64,000 nt of DNA from Actinokineospora inagensis DSM 44258 (GTDB lineage: Bacteria; Actinomycetota; Actinomycetes; Mycobacteriales; Pseudonocardiaceae), in contig NZ_KI519517.1 of the NCBI RefSeq assembly GCF_000482865.1, forward strand, positions 1 to 64,000, read 5' to 3'. The position numbers were made by a program, and so were the translations under genes. Shown here one piece after another: positions 19,141 to 27,630 of the stretch. How positions within the stretch are numbered: the stretch's first letter is position 1; every line of letters starts with the position of its first letter. A model generated the notes under the pieces. It was given only the letters and a program-made list of their open reading frames with translations, was not told the origin of the DNA and searched no databases.

Positions 19141-19178
19141 CCGGGCCGATGTCGCGCACCCCAGGTCCGCGACCGCAG

Positions 19179-20099
19179 TCAGCGGCGGACGGCCAGGCGG
19201 ACGACGGTGCCGCGGTTCGGGGTCGAGCGGATGCTGACCAGGTCGCACAGTTGGTTCGCCAGCCACACCCCCCGGCCGCCCTGCACCGACGGCTGCGGCG
19301 CGATCCGCCCGACCAGCGGGTTGGTGATGTGGCCGCTGTCACTGATCTCGCAGACCAGGGTGTCCGCGTCGGTCCACAACCGGAGGGTGCCGCGCTCGCC
19401 GCCGTGGCAGATGCTGTTGGTGACCATCTCGTTGGTGGCCAGCGTCAGGTCGAGGGCGCGGTTGCGCGGCAGGCCGAAATCGCGGGCGCGGACGCTGACC
19501 AGGTCGCGCAGCTCCGGCAGGTCGTCCAGGCAGAAGTGCACCATGTCGCTGACCGGACCCGGGTCCGGTAGGCCCGCCACGAACACGTCGAGCGCGAAGC
19601 CGTGGTCGAACGCCGGGCTGACCGCGCGGGCGCCGTCGGTCACCACCGGGTGCGTGTTGGCGACGGAGCCGAGCACCTCGCCGGGGACGCCCGTGCCGTC
19701 GAACAGGCACAGCAGCCGCGGGCCGGGCTGTTCCTCGAACGCCAGGTTCACCAGGGCCTCGTGCAGCACGACCTCGGCGTACTCGGCGGCGGCGCGGCCG
19801 GGCCAGGCTGACTCGCCGAGACCGCGGACCGGGCGGTCGCCGATCTCGGCGACTTGGGCGCGGATGGTCGGGATCAGCCGGGCCGGGTTGCGGCCGATCT
19901 CGGTGGCGTCGACGAACCGCACCTCGTCGGCCTGCGCGCCGAGCGCGTCGCGCAGCAGCTTGGCGCCCGTGGGCGGTAGCAGCGCGAACACGGCCTCGCC
20001 GGAGTCCAGGCCGGCTCGGGCGAAACCGGCGGCGCCGTCGACGTACCCGGGTTCGTCGCGGTAGACCAGTGCCTCGTGGGCGAAACCCGGTGCGCTCAT
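19179..20099 (-). CDS. MEDS-domain anti-sigma factor-like protein with HATPase domain
   Basis: 306 residues. The N-terminal half resembles the MEDS/DcmR sensory domain (HEALVYRDEPGYVDGAAGF, GESAWPGR), and the C-terminal half is an RsbW-type HATPase (LATNEMVTNSICHG, GGRGVWLANQLCD). This architecture is common in actinobacterial anti-sigma factors controlled by partner switching. A SpoIIE-type phosphatase encoded at 2378-3553 could act in the same type of cascade, although no sigma or STAS gene is adjacent. ATG 20099 is the start. Confidence 0.82.
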   Translation of the reverse strand: MSAPGFAHEALVYRDEPGYVDGAAGFARAGLDSGEAVFALLPPTGAKLLRDALGAQADEVRFVDATEIGRNPARLIPTIRAQVAEIGDRPVRGLGESAWPGRAAAEYAEVVLHEALVNLAFEEQPGPRLLCLFDGTGVPGEVLGSVANTHPVVTDGARAVSPAFDHGFALDVFVAGLPDPGPVSDMVHFCLDDLPELRDLVSVRARDFGLPRNRALDLTLATNEMVTNSICHGGERGTLRLWTDADTLVCEISDSGHITNPLVGRIAPQPSVQGGRGVWLANQLCDLVSIRSTPNRGTVVRLAVRR

Positions 20100-20287
20100 G
20101 CGGTCACGTCCTCGAACCTGGATGGCCGTCGGGGGCGCGGAGACCGGGTTCCCACCGCCCGCCGCTCGGGCACGTCACGTACCCGGCGAATCCTACCCGG
20201 GTGGTCACCGCCGGGGCGACCGGTCCGCGAGCGATCCACGACTGTTGTGTGGAAACAACATAGGCGGTTGGTTGGTTATCCGGTGAC

Positions 20288-20923
20288 CTACTTGTCCACA
20301 GTGGACTGATCGACGCCGTCGACGACCAGCCGGGTCCGCTCCGGGTAGAAGCACACCAGCCCGGCGACCTTCTGGCTCTCCGGCAGCGGCGACCGGTAGC
20401 ACCACACCGCGTCCCGGTGCGCGACCCCGTCGACCACCACGTCCCAGTACGTCGCCGTCCCCTTGTACGGGCACCTGGTCGTGGTCGCCGACGGCCGCAG
20501 CAGGTCCATCCGCACGTCGACCAGCGGCAGGTAGAACCGCGCGGGCAACCCTGTCTCGAACAACACCTTCGGCCGCCGCGACTCCGCCACCCGCGTGGCG
20601 CCGACCTCGACGACAACGTGCCGCGACGACTCCAGGACGTCGACCCTGGTGTACGGGTCGCGGGCGTGCACGTAGACCGGCTCGTCCTCCTCGAACCAGT
20701 CGTCCACCGCGTCCCAGGCGACCCGCACCAGTCCCGCCAACTCCGGCTCGTCCGGCACGTGCAGCGCCCCCGGCGGGACCAGGTCCACGCGCACCTGCGC
20801 CACCGGGAAGTAGTACGTCGGGTACTGCCGCTCCCACACCAACCGCGGCGCGGCCGAGTCCACCACGACCACACCACCGCGCACCGCTCGCACCCGCTTG
20901 GGGGACCGCTCCACCCTCAGCAC
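20288..20923 (-). CDS. Tandem DUF427 protein
   Basis: 211 residues. Two DUF427-like beta-rich repeats are visible. The first has RQYPTYYFPVAQV and the second has TRCPYKGTATYWDV with the family's characteristic CPYKG...YW motif. The function of DUF427 is not established. GTG 20923 lies 7 nt after TACCGT, consistent with a leaderless transcript. It is divergent from the ion-channel gene. Confidence 0.8.
   Translation of the reverse strand: MLRVERSPKRVRAVRGGVVVVDSAAPRLVWERQYPTYYFPVAQVRVDLVPPGALHVPDEPELAGLVRVAWDAVDDWFEEDEPVYVHARDPYTRVDVLESSRHVVVEVGATRVAESRRPKVLFETGLPARFYLPLVDVRMDLLRPSATTTRCPYKGTATYWDVVVDGVAHRDAVWCYRSPLPESQKVAGLVCFYPERTRLVVDGVDQSTVDK
20296..20304. repeat. CCACWGTGG palindrome
   Basis: TTGTCCACAGTGGAC near the end of the DUF427 gene. 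The left half is a DnaA-box form. Confidence 0.5.
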
Positions 20924-20930
20924 CCCACCG

Positions 20931-20936
20931 ACGGTA
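20931..20936 (-). promoter_or_regulatory. -10 box for the DUF427 gene
   Basis: TACCGT on the minus strand, 7 nt before the GTG. Confidence 0.5.
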
Positions 20937-20981
20937 CCCGTGAAGTGGCCTGCGCGGAGCGGTCGTGGGAGGTTTCCACCC

Positions 20982-21755
20982 ATGGTGATCGCCCCGCCGC
21001 CCCGCAGGCACCGCGTCTCGCTGGACGACTGGCTGATGCTCCTGCTGGGCGCCGCCGCCGTCGGACTGCTCGTGTACCGCGCCTTCTGGCACCCGCCCGC
21101 CCACGTCGAGCGGATCGTGTTGTGGACCGACCGCGGCCTGTGCGCTGTGTTCGCCGTCGAGTTCGTGGTGCGGTGGTGGCAGTCCGGTTTCACCCGCCGG
21201 TTCGCGCTGGTCAACTGGTACGACCTGGTCGGCATGATCCCCGTCGCGCACGTGTGGGTCCGGGTGTTCCGGCTGCTGCGCGTGGTCCGCATCGGCGTGC
21301 AGTTGACCCGGCTCGCGCGCCCTGTTGACCGGTCGGTGGGGGAGGAGTTGGCCCACCGCGCCATGTCCCGCTTCGGCGGCACCCTGATCGACGTGGTGAA
21401 GAAGCCGCTGACGGTGGCGGTGCTGGCGGAGGTCGCCTCGGTGCTGCGCACGGGCCACTACGCCCGCAACCTCGCCAGCGCCCTCGACGAGAACCGCGCC
21501 GAGATCCGGGCCATGGTCCTCGACAAGATCCGCCAAGACCCCACCGCGGGCCGCCTCCGCCGCCTCCCCTTCCACGACGAGATCATCGGCGCCGTCACCG
21601 ACGCCACCCTGCGCGTGGTCCTCGAAATGCTCGCCGACCCCCGCACCGACGAACTCATCTCCGACCTCCTCCGCGAAAACCTCACCCAAATCCGCGAAGC
21701 CGTCCACACCGACGCCCACCGCAACCTCCCCGACCCCACACCCCCCGACCGCTGA
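20982..21755 (+). CDS. Voltage-sensor-like ion transport membrane protein
   Basis: 257 residues. Hydrophobic helices near residues 16-34 and 48-64 precede an Arg-rich amphipathic segment (VRVFRLLRVVRIGVQLTRLAR) that looks like an S4 voltage sensor. No canonical pore filter is seen and the C-terminal half is soluble and helical. It is probably a voltage-sensing or ion-transport family member with an unusual effector. ATG 20982 is preceded by GGGAGG about 8 nt upstream. Confidence 0.72.
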   Translation: MVIAPPPRRHRVSLDDWLMLLLGAAAVGLLVYRAFWHPPAHVERIVLWTDRGLCAVFAVEFVVRWWQSGFTRRFALVNWYDLVGMIPVAHVWVRVFRLLRVVRIGVQLTRLARPVDRSVGEELAHRAMSRFGGTLIDVVKKPLTVAVLAEVASVLRTGHYARNLASALDENRAEIRAMVLDKIRQDPTAGRLRRLPFHDEIIGAVTDATLRVVLEMLADPRTDELISDLLRENLTQIREAVHTDAHRNLPDPTPPDR

Positions 21756-21775
21756 CCCGCCGCCCCCACCCGCCA

Positions 21776-21814
21776 CAAGATCAAACCGACCAGAACGCCC
21801 CCAAATCAAGCCTA
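21776..21814 (-). repeat. Interspersed element (left boundary of array 2)
   Basis: On the minus strand TAGGCTTGATTTGGGGGCG, then tctggtcggtttgatcttg. It begins about 20 bp after the ion-channel stop codon and faces into that gene. A TTGGTCGCT sits upstream, but one base off the usual spacing. Confidence 0.7.
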
Positions 21815-21870
21815 GCCCCGAAAAAGCGACCAAGGCACACCCGACAACCACGGTGGACAAGACGCCACGA

Positions 21871-22410
21871 TGTGGACAACTCCCACGCAACGCGTTGTGG
21901 ACGAATCATCCACAACGACATGTGGACGAGTCGCCCACAGCGGAATGTGCATGAATCATGCACACAGCGAATGTGGACGAGTCAGGGCGCCGGGCAATGT
22001 GGATGAGTAGTGCACAACCGAAATGTGTGTGGGGGTGCGGCAGAGGATGTGGATAGGTCGTGCACCGGGGGATGTGGGTAATCGACCCACAGGGGGAAGT
22101 GGAGATGTCGCGTGCCTGGGATCTGCGGTGAACGGTGTACGGCTGGGATGTGGGCAAGTCGCGCACCGGGAAGGTGGATGTGTTGTGCACGGCCGGATGT
22201 GGATGTGCCATGCACAGGGATGTGTGAGTGGTCCGCGGCCGGGTGTGGGCGGGTGGTGCACAAGGGTGTGCCGGGCGGTGCCTGGTGGGTGTGGATGGGT
22301 GGTGCACAGGAGATGTGGGTGAGCGGTGCGCGGCGGGGGTGTGGGTGTGTCGTGCACAAGGATGTGGGGGAGGGGGTGTCGGTGGGGGGAGGTTGTCCAC
22401 ATGGCGGTTG
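21871..22410. repeat. Dyad array 2: ~25-bp tandem units with TGTG-N11-CACA
   Basis: About 20 units at 23-26 bp spacing. Clear unit starts are 21896, 21921, 21946, 21972, 21998, 22048, 22073, 22149, 22173, 22198, 22244, 22290, 22314 and 22340. The unit at 21946-21964 is a perfect palindrome, TGTGCATGA-A-TCATGCACA. TTGTCCACA occurs at 22393-22401. Most units run opposite to those of array 1. Confidence 0.88.
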
Positions 22411-22442
22411 GTGGTGCACGGCTGGTCAGTGTGTGCGTTGAA

Positions 22443-22499
22443 GTGTCGGGGGGTGTGGGTAGGCTGGAATTGGGGGCTGCTCAGGGTGAGGGGATCTTG
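22443..22499 (+). repeat. Interspersed promoter-like element (right boundary of array 2)
   Basis: GTGTCGGGG (22443-22451), 8 bp, TAGGCT (22460-22465), then ggaattgggggctgctcagg and gatcttg. This copy points into the aminotransferase gene in sense orientation and could be its promoter. Confidence 0.7.
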
Positions 22500-22513
22500 G
22501 GGAGATCACCCGG

Positions 22514-23665
22514 ATGCGGGTTTCGGGGTGGCGAATCCCTGCCAGGATGGGCCGTGTGGTTGACAATCGATTCCCGTTGGACCCTGGCCGCCGCCATCTG
22601 AACCTGGGGGCGATCGGGGTGGCGCCGCATGAGGTGTTGGCGGCGAAGGCGGATTACCTGCGGCAGGCGAACACCAATCCGATCCGTTTTCACCAGGTTG
22701 ACACCATCCCGCTCGTCGAGCGCGCGCGGGAGGTGGCGGCCGGGTTCCTCGGGTCCGCGGATGTCGCCTTGGTGCACAACACAACCATGGCGGCGGCGAC
22801 GGTGTTGGGGGCGGTGCGGTTCGTCAAAGGTGACGAGATCGTGGTGTCGAACCACTCTTACCCGGCGGTGACAATCGCGGCGGGAGCGCGGGCGCGGGTC
22901 CGTCAGATTTCGTTCCCGGTGACGGCGACGGACGACGAGATCGTTGAGGCATTTGCCCGAGGTGTCAACGAGAACACGAAACTTGTGATCGTGGACGCGA
23001 TTTCCTCGGCGACGGCATTGGTGTTGCCGGTTCGTGGAATTGTTGAAGCCGTCGGGCCGGTTCCGGTTTTGGTGGACGCGGCGCACGCGCCGGGGCACAT
23101 TGATCAGTTGCCCGCGGATACCGGGGCGGATTTCTGGGTCGGCAACTTCCACAAGTGGGCGTATGCCGCGCGCACCGTCGCCGGGTTGTACGTCGCCCCG
23201 CGGTGGCGGGACACAATTCGGCCTCTCGTGCCGTCGTTCCTGCACCAGGAAGGGTTCCCGCGCGGGTTCGACCACCTCGGCACCATGGACTACTCGGCGT
23301 GGATGGCGTTGCCGGAGGCGATGTCGTTCTGGCATTCGATCGGCGGTTGGGACGCGGTCGCGGAGACGGCGCGGTTGTTGGACAAGGGGGTCCAGGTGGT
23401 CGCCGACGCGCTGGGTGTCGCGGGGCAGGTGAGCGAGAACCACGCGCCGTTGATGCGGTTGGTGGCGTTGCCGGACGGGTGGGTCACCGGTGAGGGCGAC
23501 TGCCTCCGCTTCTACGACGCGCTCAGCACCCGCTACGGCATCGAGGCCGTCCCGAAGTGGTTCGACGGGCGCGGCTACCTGCGGCTGTGCGCGACCCCCG
23601 CCAACCGCGAAGAGGACTACCAGGCGCTCGCCGAGGTCCTCGCCGGTGGCTCACCGCTTCACTGA
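22514..23665 (+). CDS. PLP-dependent class V aminotransferase (isopenicillin N epimerase-like)
   Basis: 383 residues. It has the class V fold with an N-terminal FPLDPGRRHLNLGAIG segment, a VDAAHAPGHID cofactor Asp/His region and the PLP Lys in VGNFHKWAYAAR. The closest family look is CefD-like epimerases/desulfurases, but no beta-lactam genes are nearby, so the substrate is open. ATG 22514 has GGGGAG 9 nt upstream; ATG 22547 is an alternative. The leader lies within a repeat-borne promoter-like element. Confidence 0.85.
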   Translation: MRVSGWRIPARMGRVVDNRFPLDPGRRHLNLGAIGVAPHEVLAAKADYLRQANTNPIRFHQVDTIPLVERAREVAAGFLGSADVALVHNTTMAAATVLGAVRFVKGDEIVVSNHSYPAVTIAAGARARVRQISFPVTATDDEIVEAFARGVNENTKLVIVDAISSATALVLPVRGIVEAVGPVPVLVDAAHAPGHIDQLPADTGADFWVGNFHKWAYAARTVAGLYVAPRWRDTIRPLVPSFLHQEGFPRGFDHLGTMDYSAWMALPEAMSFWHSIGGWDAVAETARLLDKGVQVVADALGVAGQVSENHAPLMRLVALPDGWVTGEGDCLRFYDALSTRYGIEAVPKWFDGRGYLRLCATPANREEDYQALAEVLAGGSPLH

Positions 23666-23898
23666 ACCCCCTTGCCCGGGTGCGGAACCGCGAACCCCGG
23701 GCCCGCCCGCTCCACACCGTCCACACCGGACACGGCGCGCAACGCCGCGAACGCGCCCTGGTCGGCCGCGCCGGTGATGGTGGCGATCTCCGGCAGGACG
23801 CGGTCGACCCGCATCCCGGCGGATTCCAGCGCCGCCACCACCGCCGTCAGCCGACCGAGCGCGTCGTCCCCGACGGTCACCAGGACCGGGACGGTCAC
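23659..23898 (-). CDS. Small I9-like protein, probable partner of the adjacent subtilase
   Basis: 79 residues. The order strand (VPVLVTVG), helix (LGRLTAVVAALESAG), strand (RVDRVLPEIATITG), helix (AFAALRAVSGVDGVERAG) and final strand resembles the inhibitor_I9/subtilisin-propeptide fold. It begins at GTG 23898, which overlaps the subtilase stop (GTGA), so the two are translationally coupled. The subtilase has no obvious I9 propeptide of its own. A role as trans-acting chaperone or inhibitor is inference. The last 7 bp overlap the convergent aminotransferase. Confidence 0.65.
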   Translation of the reverse strand: MTVPVLVTVGDDALGRLTAVVAALESAGMRVDRVLPEIATITGAADQGAFAALRAVSGVDGVERAGPGFAVPHPGKGVQ

Positions 23899-25082
23899 GG
23901 AGCCTGCACCAGACCGGCGCCCACGTCGGTGGACGGCAGCGCGAGCCTGCGCGCCAACTGCTCCAGCCGCGCCCACAGCGCCCAGCCGCGCGCCCCGGTG
24001 GCCTGCGCGAGCAGCGCAGCCACCCCGGCCACGTGCGGGGTCGCCATGCTGGTCCCGCTGATCGTGTTGTGCAGCTTCGGCCGGGGCCACGACGAGTACA
24101 CGTCGACCCCGGGGGCGACGACGTCGACCGCGCCGATGTTGTCGACCGTGCCGCAGGAGAACCAGCCGAGCGTGCCGGTGACGTCGATCGCGCCGACCGC
24201 CAGCACCGACGGGCAGTTCGCCGGGTGCCCGACCGGTGCGATCAGCCCGTCCTGCCTGCGCGACTCGTTGCCCGCGGCCGCCACGATCAGGGTGCCCTGC
24301 GCCAGCGCCCGGCTCGCGACCCGCTCGTAGGTCTGCGAGTACGGGGTGCCCGGCGCCACCGCCGCGCCCAGCGACATCGACACGACGTGCACGTTGTTCG
24401 ACACCGCCCACGCGATGCCGGACAGGATGCCGCCGTCCGCGCCGGACCCGGCGTTGCTCAGCACCTTCCCGGCGAAGATCTCCGCCTCGTAGGCAAGCCC
24501 GTAGCCCGGCCCGCCGCCGGGTTGCCGCGGCCCGGCCGCCGTGCCGATGCAGTGCGTGCCGTGGCCGTGCCCGTCGGCGGCGGTCTCCCCGGTGACGAAC
24601 GACGTCGTGGTCACCGCGCGGCCAGCGAACTCCGGGTGCTCGGCGTCGAACCCGGTGTCGAGCACCGCGATCCGCACGCCCGCCCCGGTGGCCTGCGAGC
24701 CGGGCGCCCCGACCGCCTGCAACCCCCAGGTGAACACCGACTGGTCGACCTCGGGTACCGGTGCCGCCTCGGCCGCCGCGCTGATCGCGAACACCCGGCG
24801 CTCCGCTTCCAGCGCCGCGATCGGCCCCGGCTCGTCGACCGCCCGGCTCAGCGCGCTCACCTGGTCCGGGTCGGCGTCGACCACGGCGACGCCGAGCCGG
24901 TGCAGCACCACGCCGTCCGGTGCGGGGAAGTCCGTGGCCGCCGCCTCGGCGGTGCTGGCCACCCGGATCCCGGCGATCCGGTTGAGCTCCCTGGTCCCGG
25001 CCGCGGCGGCGTCGTCCTCCAACAGGACGAGGTAGCGACCGGTGTGGGTGTCGTCGGGGGTGGTGTCCTCCGGATTTGTCAT
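23895..25082 (-). CDS. S8 family serine peptidase without signal peptide
   Basis: 395 residues. The catalytic triad is visible: Asp in IAVLDTGFD, His in HGHGTHCIG and Ser in SGTSMATPHVAG, with the oxyanion Asn in AAAGNES. No signal peptide or membrane helix is seen, so it is likely intracellular. The about 140-residue N-terminal region resembles a non-standard prodomain. ATG 25082 is preceded by AGGAAGAGG. It is followed by the small coupled I9-like gene. Confidence 0.9.
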   Translation of the reverse strand: MTNPEDTTPDDTHTGRYLVLLEDDAAAAGTRELNRIAGIRVASTAEAAATDFPAPDGVVLHRLGVAVVDADPDQVSALSRAVDEPGPIAALEAERRVFAISAAAEAAPVPEVDQSVFTWGLQAVGAPGSQATGAGVRIAVLDTGFDAEHPEFAGRAVTTTSFVTGETAADGHGHGTHCIGTAAGPRQPGGGPGYGLAYEAEIFAGKVLSNAGSGADGGILSGIAWAVSNNVHVVSMSLGAAVAPGTPYSQTYERVASRALAQGTLIVAAAGNESRRQDGLIAPVGHPANCPSVLAVGAIDVTGTLGWFSCGTVDNIGAVDVVAPGVDVYSSWPRPKLHNTISGTSMATPHVAGVAALLAQATGARGWALWARLEQLARRLALPSTDVGAGLVQAP

Positions 25083-25242
25083 GGTTGCGCCTCTTCCTCC
25101 ATGCGAGCCCCTTAGAAGGGTGATCGCCCCACCGAGGAATATGTAAGCTGCGTCACACTTTTGTCGCAGCGCTTGCCCCACTGGACTACCCGGACGGACG
25201 TCCACCCCGTGGCCACATCCCCGTGGTGCGCCCCGGGACGTT

Positions 25243-25248
25243 TACTGT
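25243..25248 (+). promoter_or_regulatory. -10 box for mshC
   Basis: TACTGT, 6 nt before the ATG, so the transcript is probably leaderless. Confidence 0.55.
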
Positions 25249-25254
25249 CGAACC

Positions 25255-26481
25255 ATGCAGACCTGGCAATCCCACCCGGTGCCGCGGGTAGCAGGCACGC
25301 CCCGTCCGCTGCGGCTGTTCGACACGGCCACGGCCGGGGTCCGCCCCACGGCGCCCGGCCCGACCGCGACGATGTACGTCTGCGGGATCACCCCGTACGA
25401 CGCGACGCACCTCGGCCACGCGGCCACCTACCTGGCCTTCGACCTGGTGCACCGGCAGTGGCTGGACAACGGCCACGAGGTGCACTACGTGCAGAACGTC
25501 ACCGACATCGACGACCCGCTGCTGGAGCGGGCCGAGCGCGACCGGGACGACTGGGTGGTCCTCGGCATGCGCGAGACGGCGCTGTTCCGCGAGGACATGG
25601 TCGCGCTGCGGGTGCTGCCGCCCCGCGAGTACATCGGCGCCGTCGAGTCCATCCCGGAGATCGTGACCGCCGTGGCCAAGCTCCTCGTCGACGGCTCGGC
25701 CTACCGGGTGGACGACGCGGAGTTCCCGGACGTCTACTTCGACCACACCGCGACCGGCCGCTTCGGTGCCGAGTCCAACTACGACGAGCCGACCATGACC
25801 CGGTTCTTCGCCGAACGCGGCGGCGACCCGGACCGGGCGGGCAAGCGGCACCCGCTGGACGCGCTGTTGTGGCGGGCCGCCCGCCCCGACGAACCCAGTT
25901 GGGACAGCGAGCTCGGCGCGGGCCGCCCCGGCTGGCACATCGAGTGCAGCGTCATCGCCCTCAACCGGCTCGGCACCCCGATCGACCTGCAGGGCGGCGG
26001 CTCGGACCTGATCTTCCCGCACCACGAGTTCAGCGCCGCGCACGCCGAGTCGCTCACCGGGCAGCACCCGTTCGCCCGGCACTACACGCACGCCGGGATG
26101 ATCGCCCTGGACGGTGCGAAGATGTCCAAGTCGCGCGGCAACCTGGTGTTCGTGTCCCGCCTGCGCGCCGACAACGTCGACCCGATGGCCATCCGGCTCG
26201 GGCTGCTCTCCGGCCACTACCGGCAGGACCGGTCGTGGACCGCGGACGTCCTCACCGAGGGGCAGGCCCGACTGGCCCGCTGGCGCGCGGCCGTCACCGC
26301 CGACGCGGGCGCCCCCGCCGACGACGTGATCGCCCGGCTGCGCGACCACCTGTCCAACGACCTGGACACCCCGCAGGCACTCGCCGCGATCGACGGGTGG
26401 GCCGCTCAGGGCGGTACCGACCCGGCCGCGCCCGCCGCCGTCCGGACCGCTGTGGACGCTCTACTGGGGGTCGCGCTCTAA
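25255..26481 (+). CDS. mshC: L-cysteine:1D-myo-inositol 2-amino-2-deoxy-alpha-D-glucopyranoside ligase
   Basis: 408 residues. This ATP-dependent ligase joins Cys to GlcN-Ins in mycothiol synthesis. It descends from CysRS: zinc ligands Cys43 (MYVCGIT) and Cys231 (HIECS), THLGHA in place of HIGH, FPHHEF, and KMSKS at about residues 289-293. The short C terminus and the mshC-PAC2 neighbourhood separate it from CysS. Its 3' end overlaps the convergent MFS gene by 21 bp. Confidence 0.95.
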   Translation: MQTWQSHPVPRVAGTPRPLRLFDTATAGVRPTAPGPTATMYVCGITPYDATHLGHAATYLAFDLVHRQWLDNGHEVHYVQNVTDIDDPLLERAERDRDDWVVLGMRETALFREDMVALRVLPPREYIGAVESIPEIVTAVAKLLVDGSAYRVDDAEFPDVYFDHTATGRFGAESNYDEPTMTRFFAERGGDPDRAGKRHPLDALLWRAARPDEPSWDSELGAGRPGWHIECSVIALNRLGTPIDLQGGGSDLIFPHHEFSAAHAESLTGQHPFARHYTHAGMIALDGAKMSKSRGNLVFVSRLRADNVDPMAIRLGLLSGHYRQDRSWTADVLTEGQARLARWRAAVTADAGAPADDVIARLRDHLSNDLDTPQALAAIDGWAAQGGTDPAAPAAVRTAVDALLGVAL

Positions 26482-27630
26482 CCCGGGGGTCTCCCCAACG
26501 CGGTCGACGCGGCGGGGAGACCCCTTGCCCAGCAACAACACCGCCGACCCGGACACCAGGACCGCCGGGACCACGAACCCCAGCCACGGCGTCACCTGGT
26601 AGAGCGGCGTGAACGCCAACGGCGAGAGCGCCGCCCCGGTGAACCGCAGCGACTGCACCACCGACACCGCGCCCGCCCGGTTCGGACTGTCCCCGCTCAA
26701 CACCAACGAGTTCACCCCGGTCAACACCAACTGCGCGGCCACCCCCGTCGACGCCCAGAGCACGGCGACCGCGGGCAGCCACGGCACCGTCCCCACCAAC
26801 GCCACCGGCACCGCGCCCGCGACGGACCCGATCAACACGGCCCGCCGCCCGCCGATCTTGTCGATACCCCGCCCCACGAACCGCGCCGACAGCAGCCCCA
26901 CCACGCCGAACCCGGTCAACACCAACCCGCGCTCGGCGGCGGTCAACCCGAACCGGTCCTGCGCGCGCAACGCCAGCAACACCGACATCCCACCCAGGCA
27001 CGCCCACCCGACCAACGCCAACCACCCGGCCTTGAGCACCGACGGCCGCCACGCCGACCGCAACGTGCTCGCACCCCGCTGCGGCGCCCGCATCCGCTCC
27101 GGCAACCCCGCGAACGCCAACGTGGCCGACACGACCGCGACCCCCACGAACGCCAGCCGCCAGTTCACCTCCGCCGCCACCCCACCCAACAACGGCGCGC
27201 TCGTCTGCCCCGCCGCCTGCAACGACGCGAACAACCCCAACGCGCGCCCCAACCGCTCAACCGGCGTCACCGTCGCGATCGCCGCGAGCAACAACGGCGT
27301 CGTGAACGCGTTCGCCCCACCTTGCACCGCACGAGCGACAAGAAACCCCGGATAGTCGCCCGCGATCGCACACCCGAGCGAGGACACGACGTAGACGAGG
27401 TAAGCGACCATGACACTGCGCGCCGCGCCCCACCTGGCCCCAAGAGTCCCGGAAAACAACATCAACGCGGCGAACGGGACCAGGTAGGCGGTGAGGGAGT
27501 AAGAGGCGGTCTGGGTGGAGACACCGAAGTCACGCCCCAACTCGGGCAACATAGACGTCGTCACACCACCCGCGAACGGCCCGAGAAACCCCCCGGCGTA
27601 GAGCGCGGCGAGCGTGACCTTCCGCCTCAC
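26461..27630 (-). CDS. MFS transporter
   Basis: 389 residues with about 12 hydrophobic helices. It shows the loop 2-3 motif in the [12 protein letters not shown] region and is closest in style to DHA1-type drug or metabolite exporters. GTG 27630 is the start. It is convergent with mshC (21-bp overlap). The substrate is unknown. Confidence 0.85.
   Translation of the reverse strand: MRRKVTLAALYAGGFLGPFAGGVTTSMLPELGRDFGVSTQTASYSLTAYLVPFAALMLFSGTLGARWGAARSVMVAYLVYVVSSLGCAIAGDYPGFLVARAVQGGANAFTTPLLLAAIATVTPVERLGRALGLFASLQAAGQTSAPLLGGVAAEVNWRLAFVGVAVVSATLAFAGLPERMRAPQRGASTLRSAWRPSVLKAGWLALVGWACLGGMSVLLALRAQDRFGLTAAERGLVLTGFGVVGLLSARFVGRGIDKIGGRRAVLIGSVAGAVPVALVGTVPWLPAVAVLWASTGVAAQLVLTGVNSLVLSGDSPNRAGAVSVVQSLRFTGAALSPLAFTPLYQVTPWLGFVVPAVLVSGSAVLLLGKGSPRRVDRVGETPGLERDPQ
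26486..26524 (+). terminator. Hairpin downstream of mshC inside the MFS 3' end
   Basis: GGGGTCTCCCC (26486-26496) pairs with GGGGAGACCCC (26514-26524) over a 17-nt loop, 5 nt after the mshC stop. It may terminate mshC while coding for the transporter's C terminus. Confidence 0.55.

Larger units (their letters stand above)
18256..19178. other. Gene-free region holding dyad array 1 and interspersed elements
   Basis: About 920 bp with no gene. It contains four copies of the interspersed element (the leftmost inverted), a tandem array of 19-bp dyads (18355-18710) and further isolated dyads at 18851-18869 and 19039-19057. The convergent neighbours are hrpA and the anti-sigma-like gene. Confidence 0.8.
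21756..22513. other. Gene-free region holding dyad array 2
   Basis: About 760 bp made of an inverted interspersed element (21776-21814), a 25-bp-period dyad array (21871-22410) and a forward interspersed element (22443-22499) reaching the aminotransferase start. Confidence 0.85.

Noticed and set aside
18355-22410. CRISPR array
   Set aside because: Repeats are 19 bp, degenerate and palindromic with gaps of only 4-7 bp. There are no spacer-sized unique segments, and no cas genes are nearby.
18256-22513. Chromosomal replication origin (oriC)
   Set aside because: No dnaA, dnaN, recF or gyr genes and no AT-rich unwinding element are present. Box-like half-sites alone do not make an origin.
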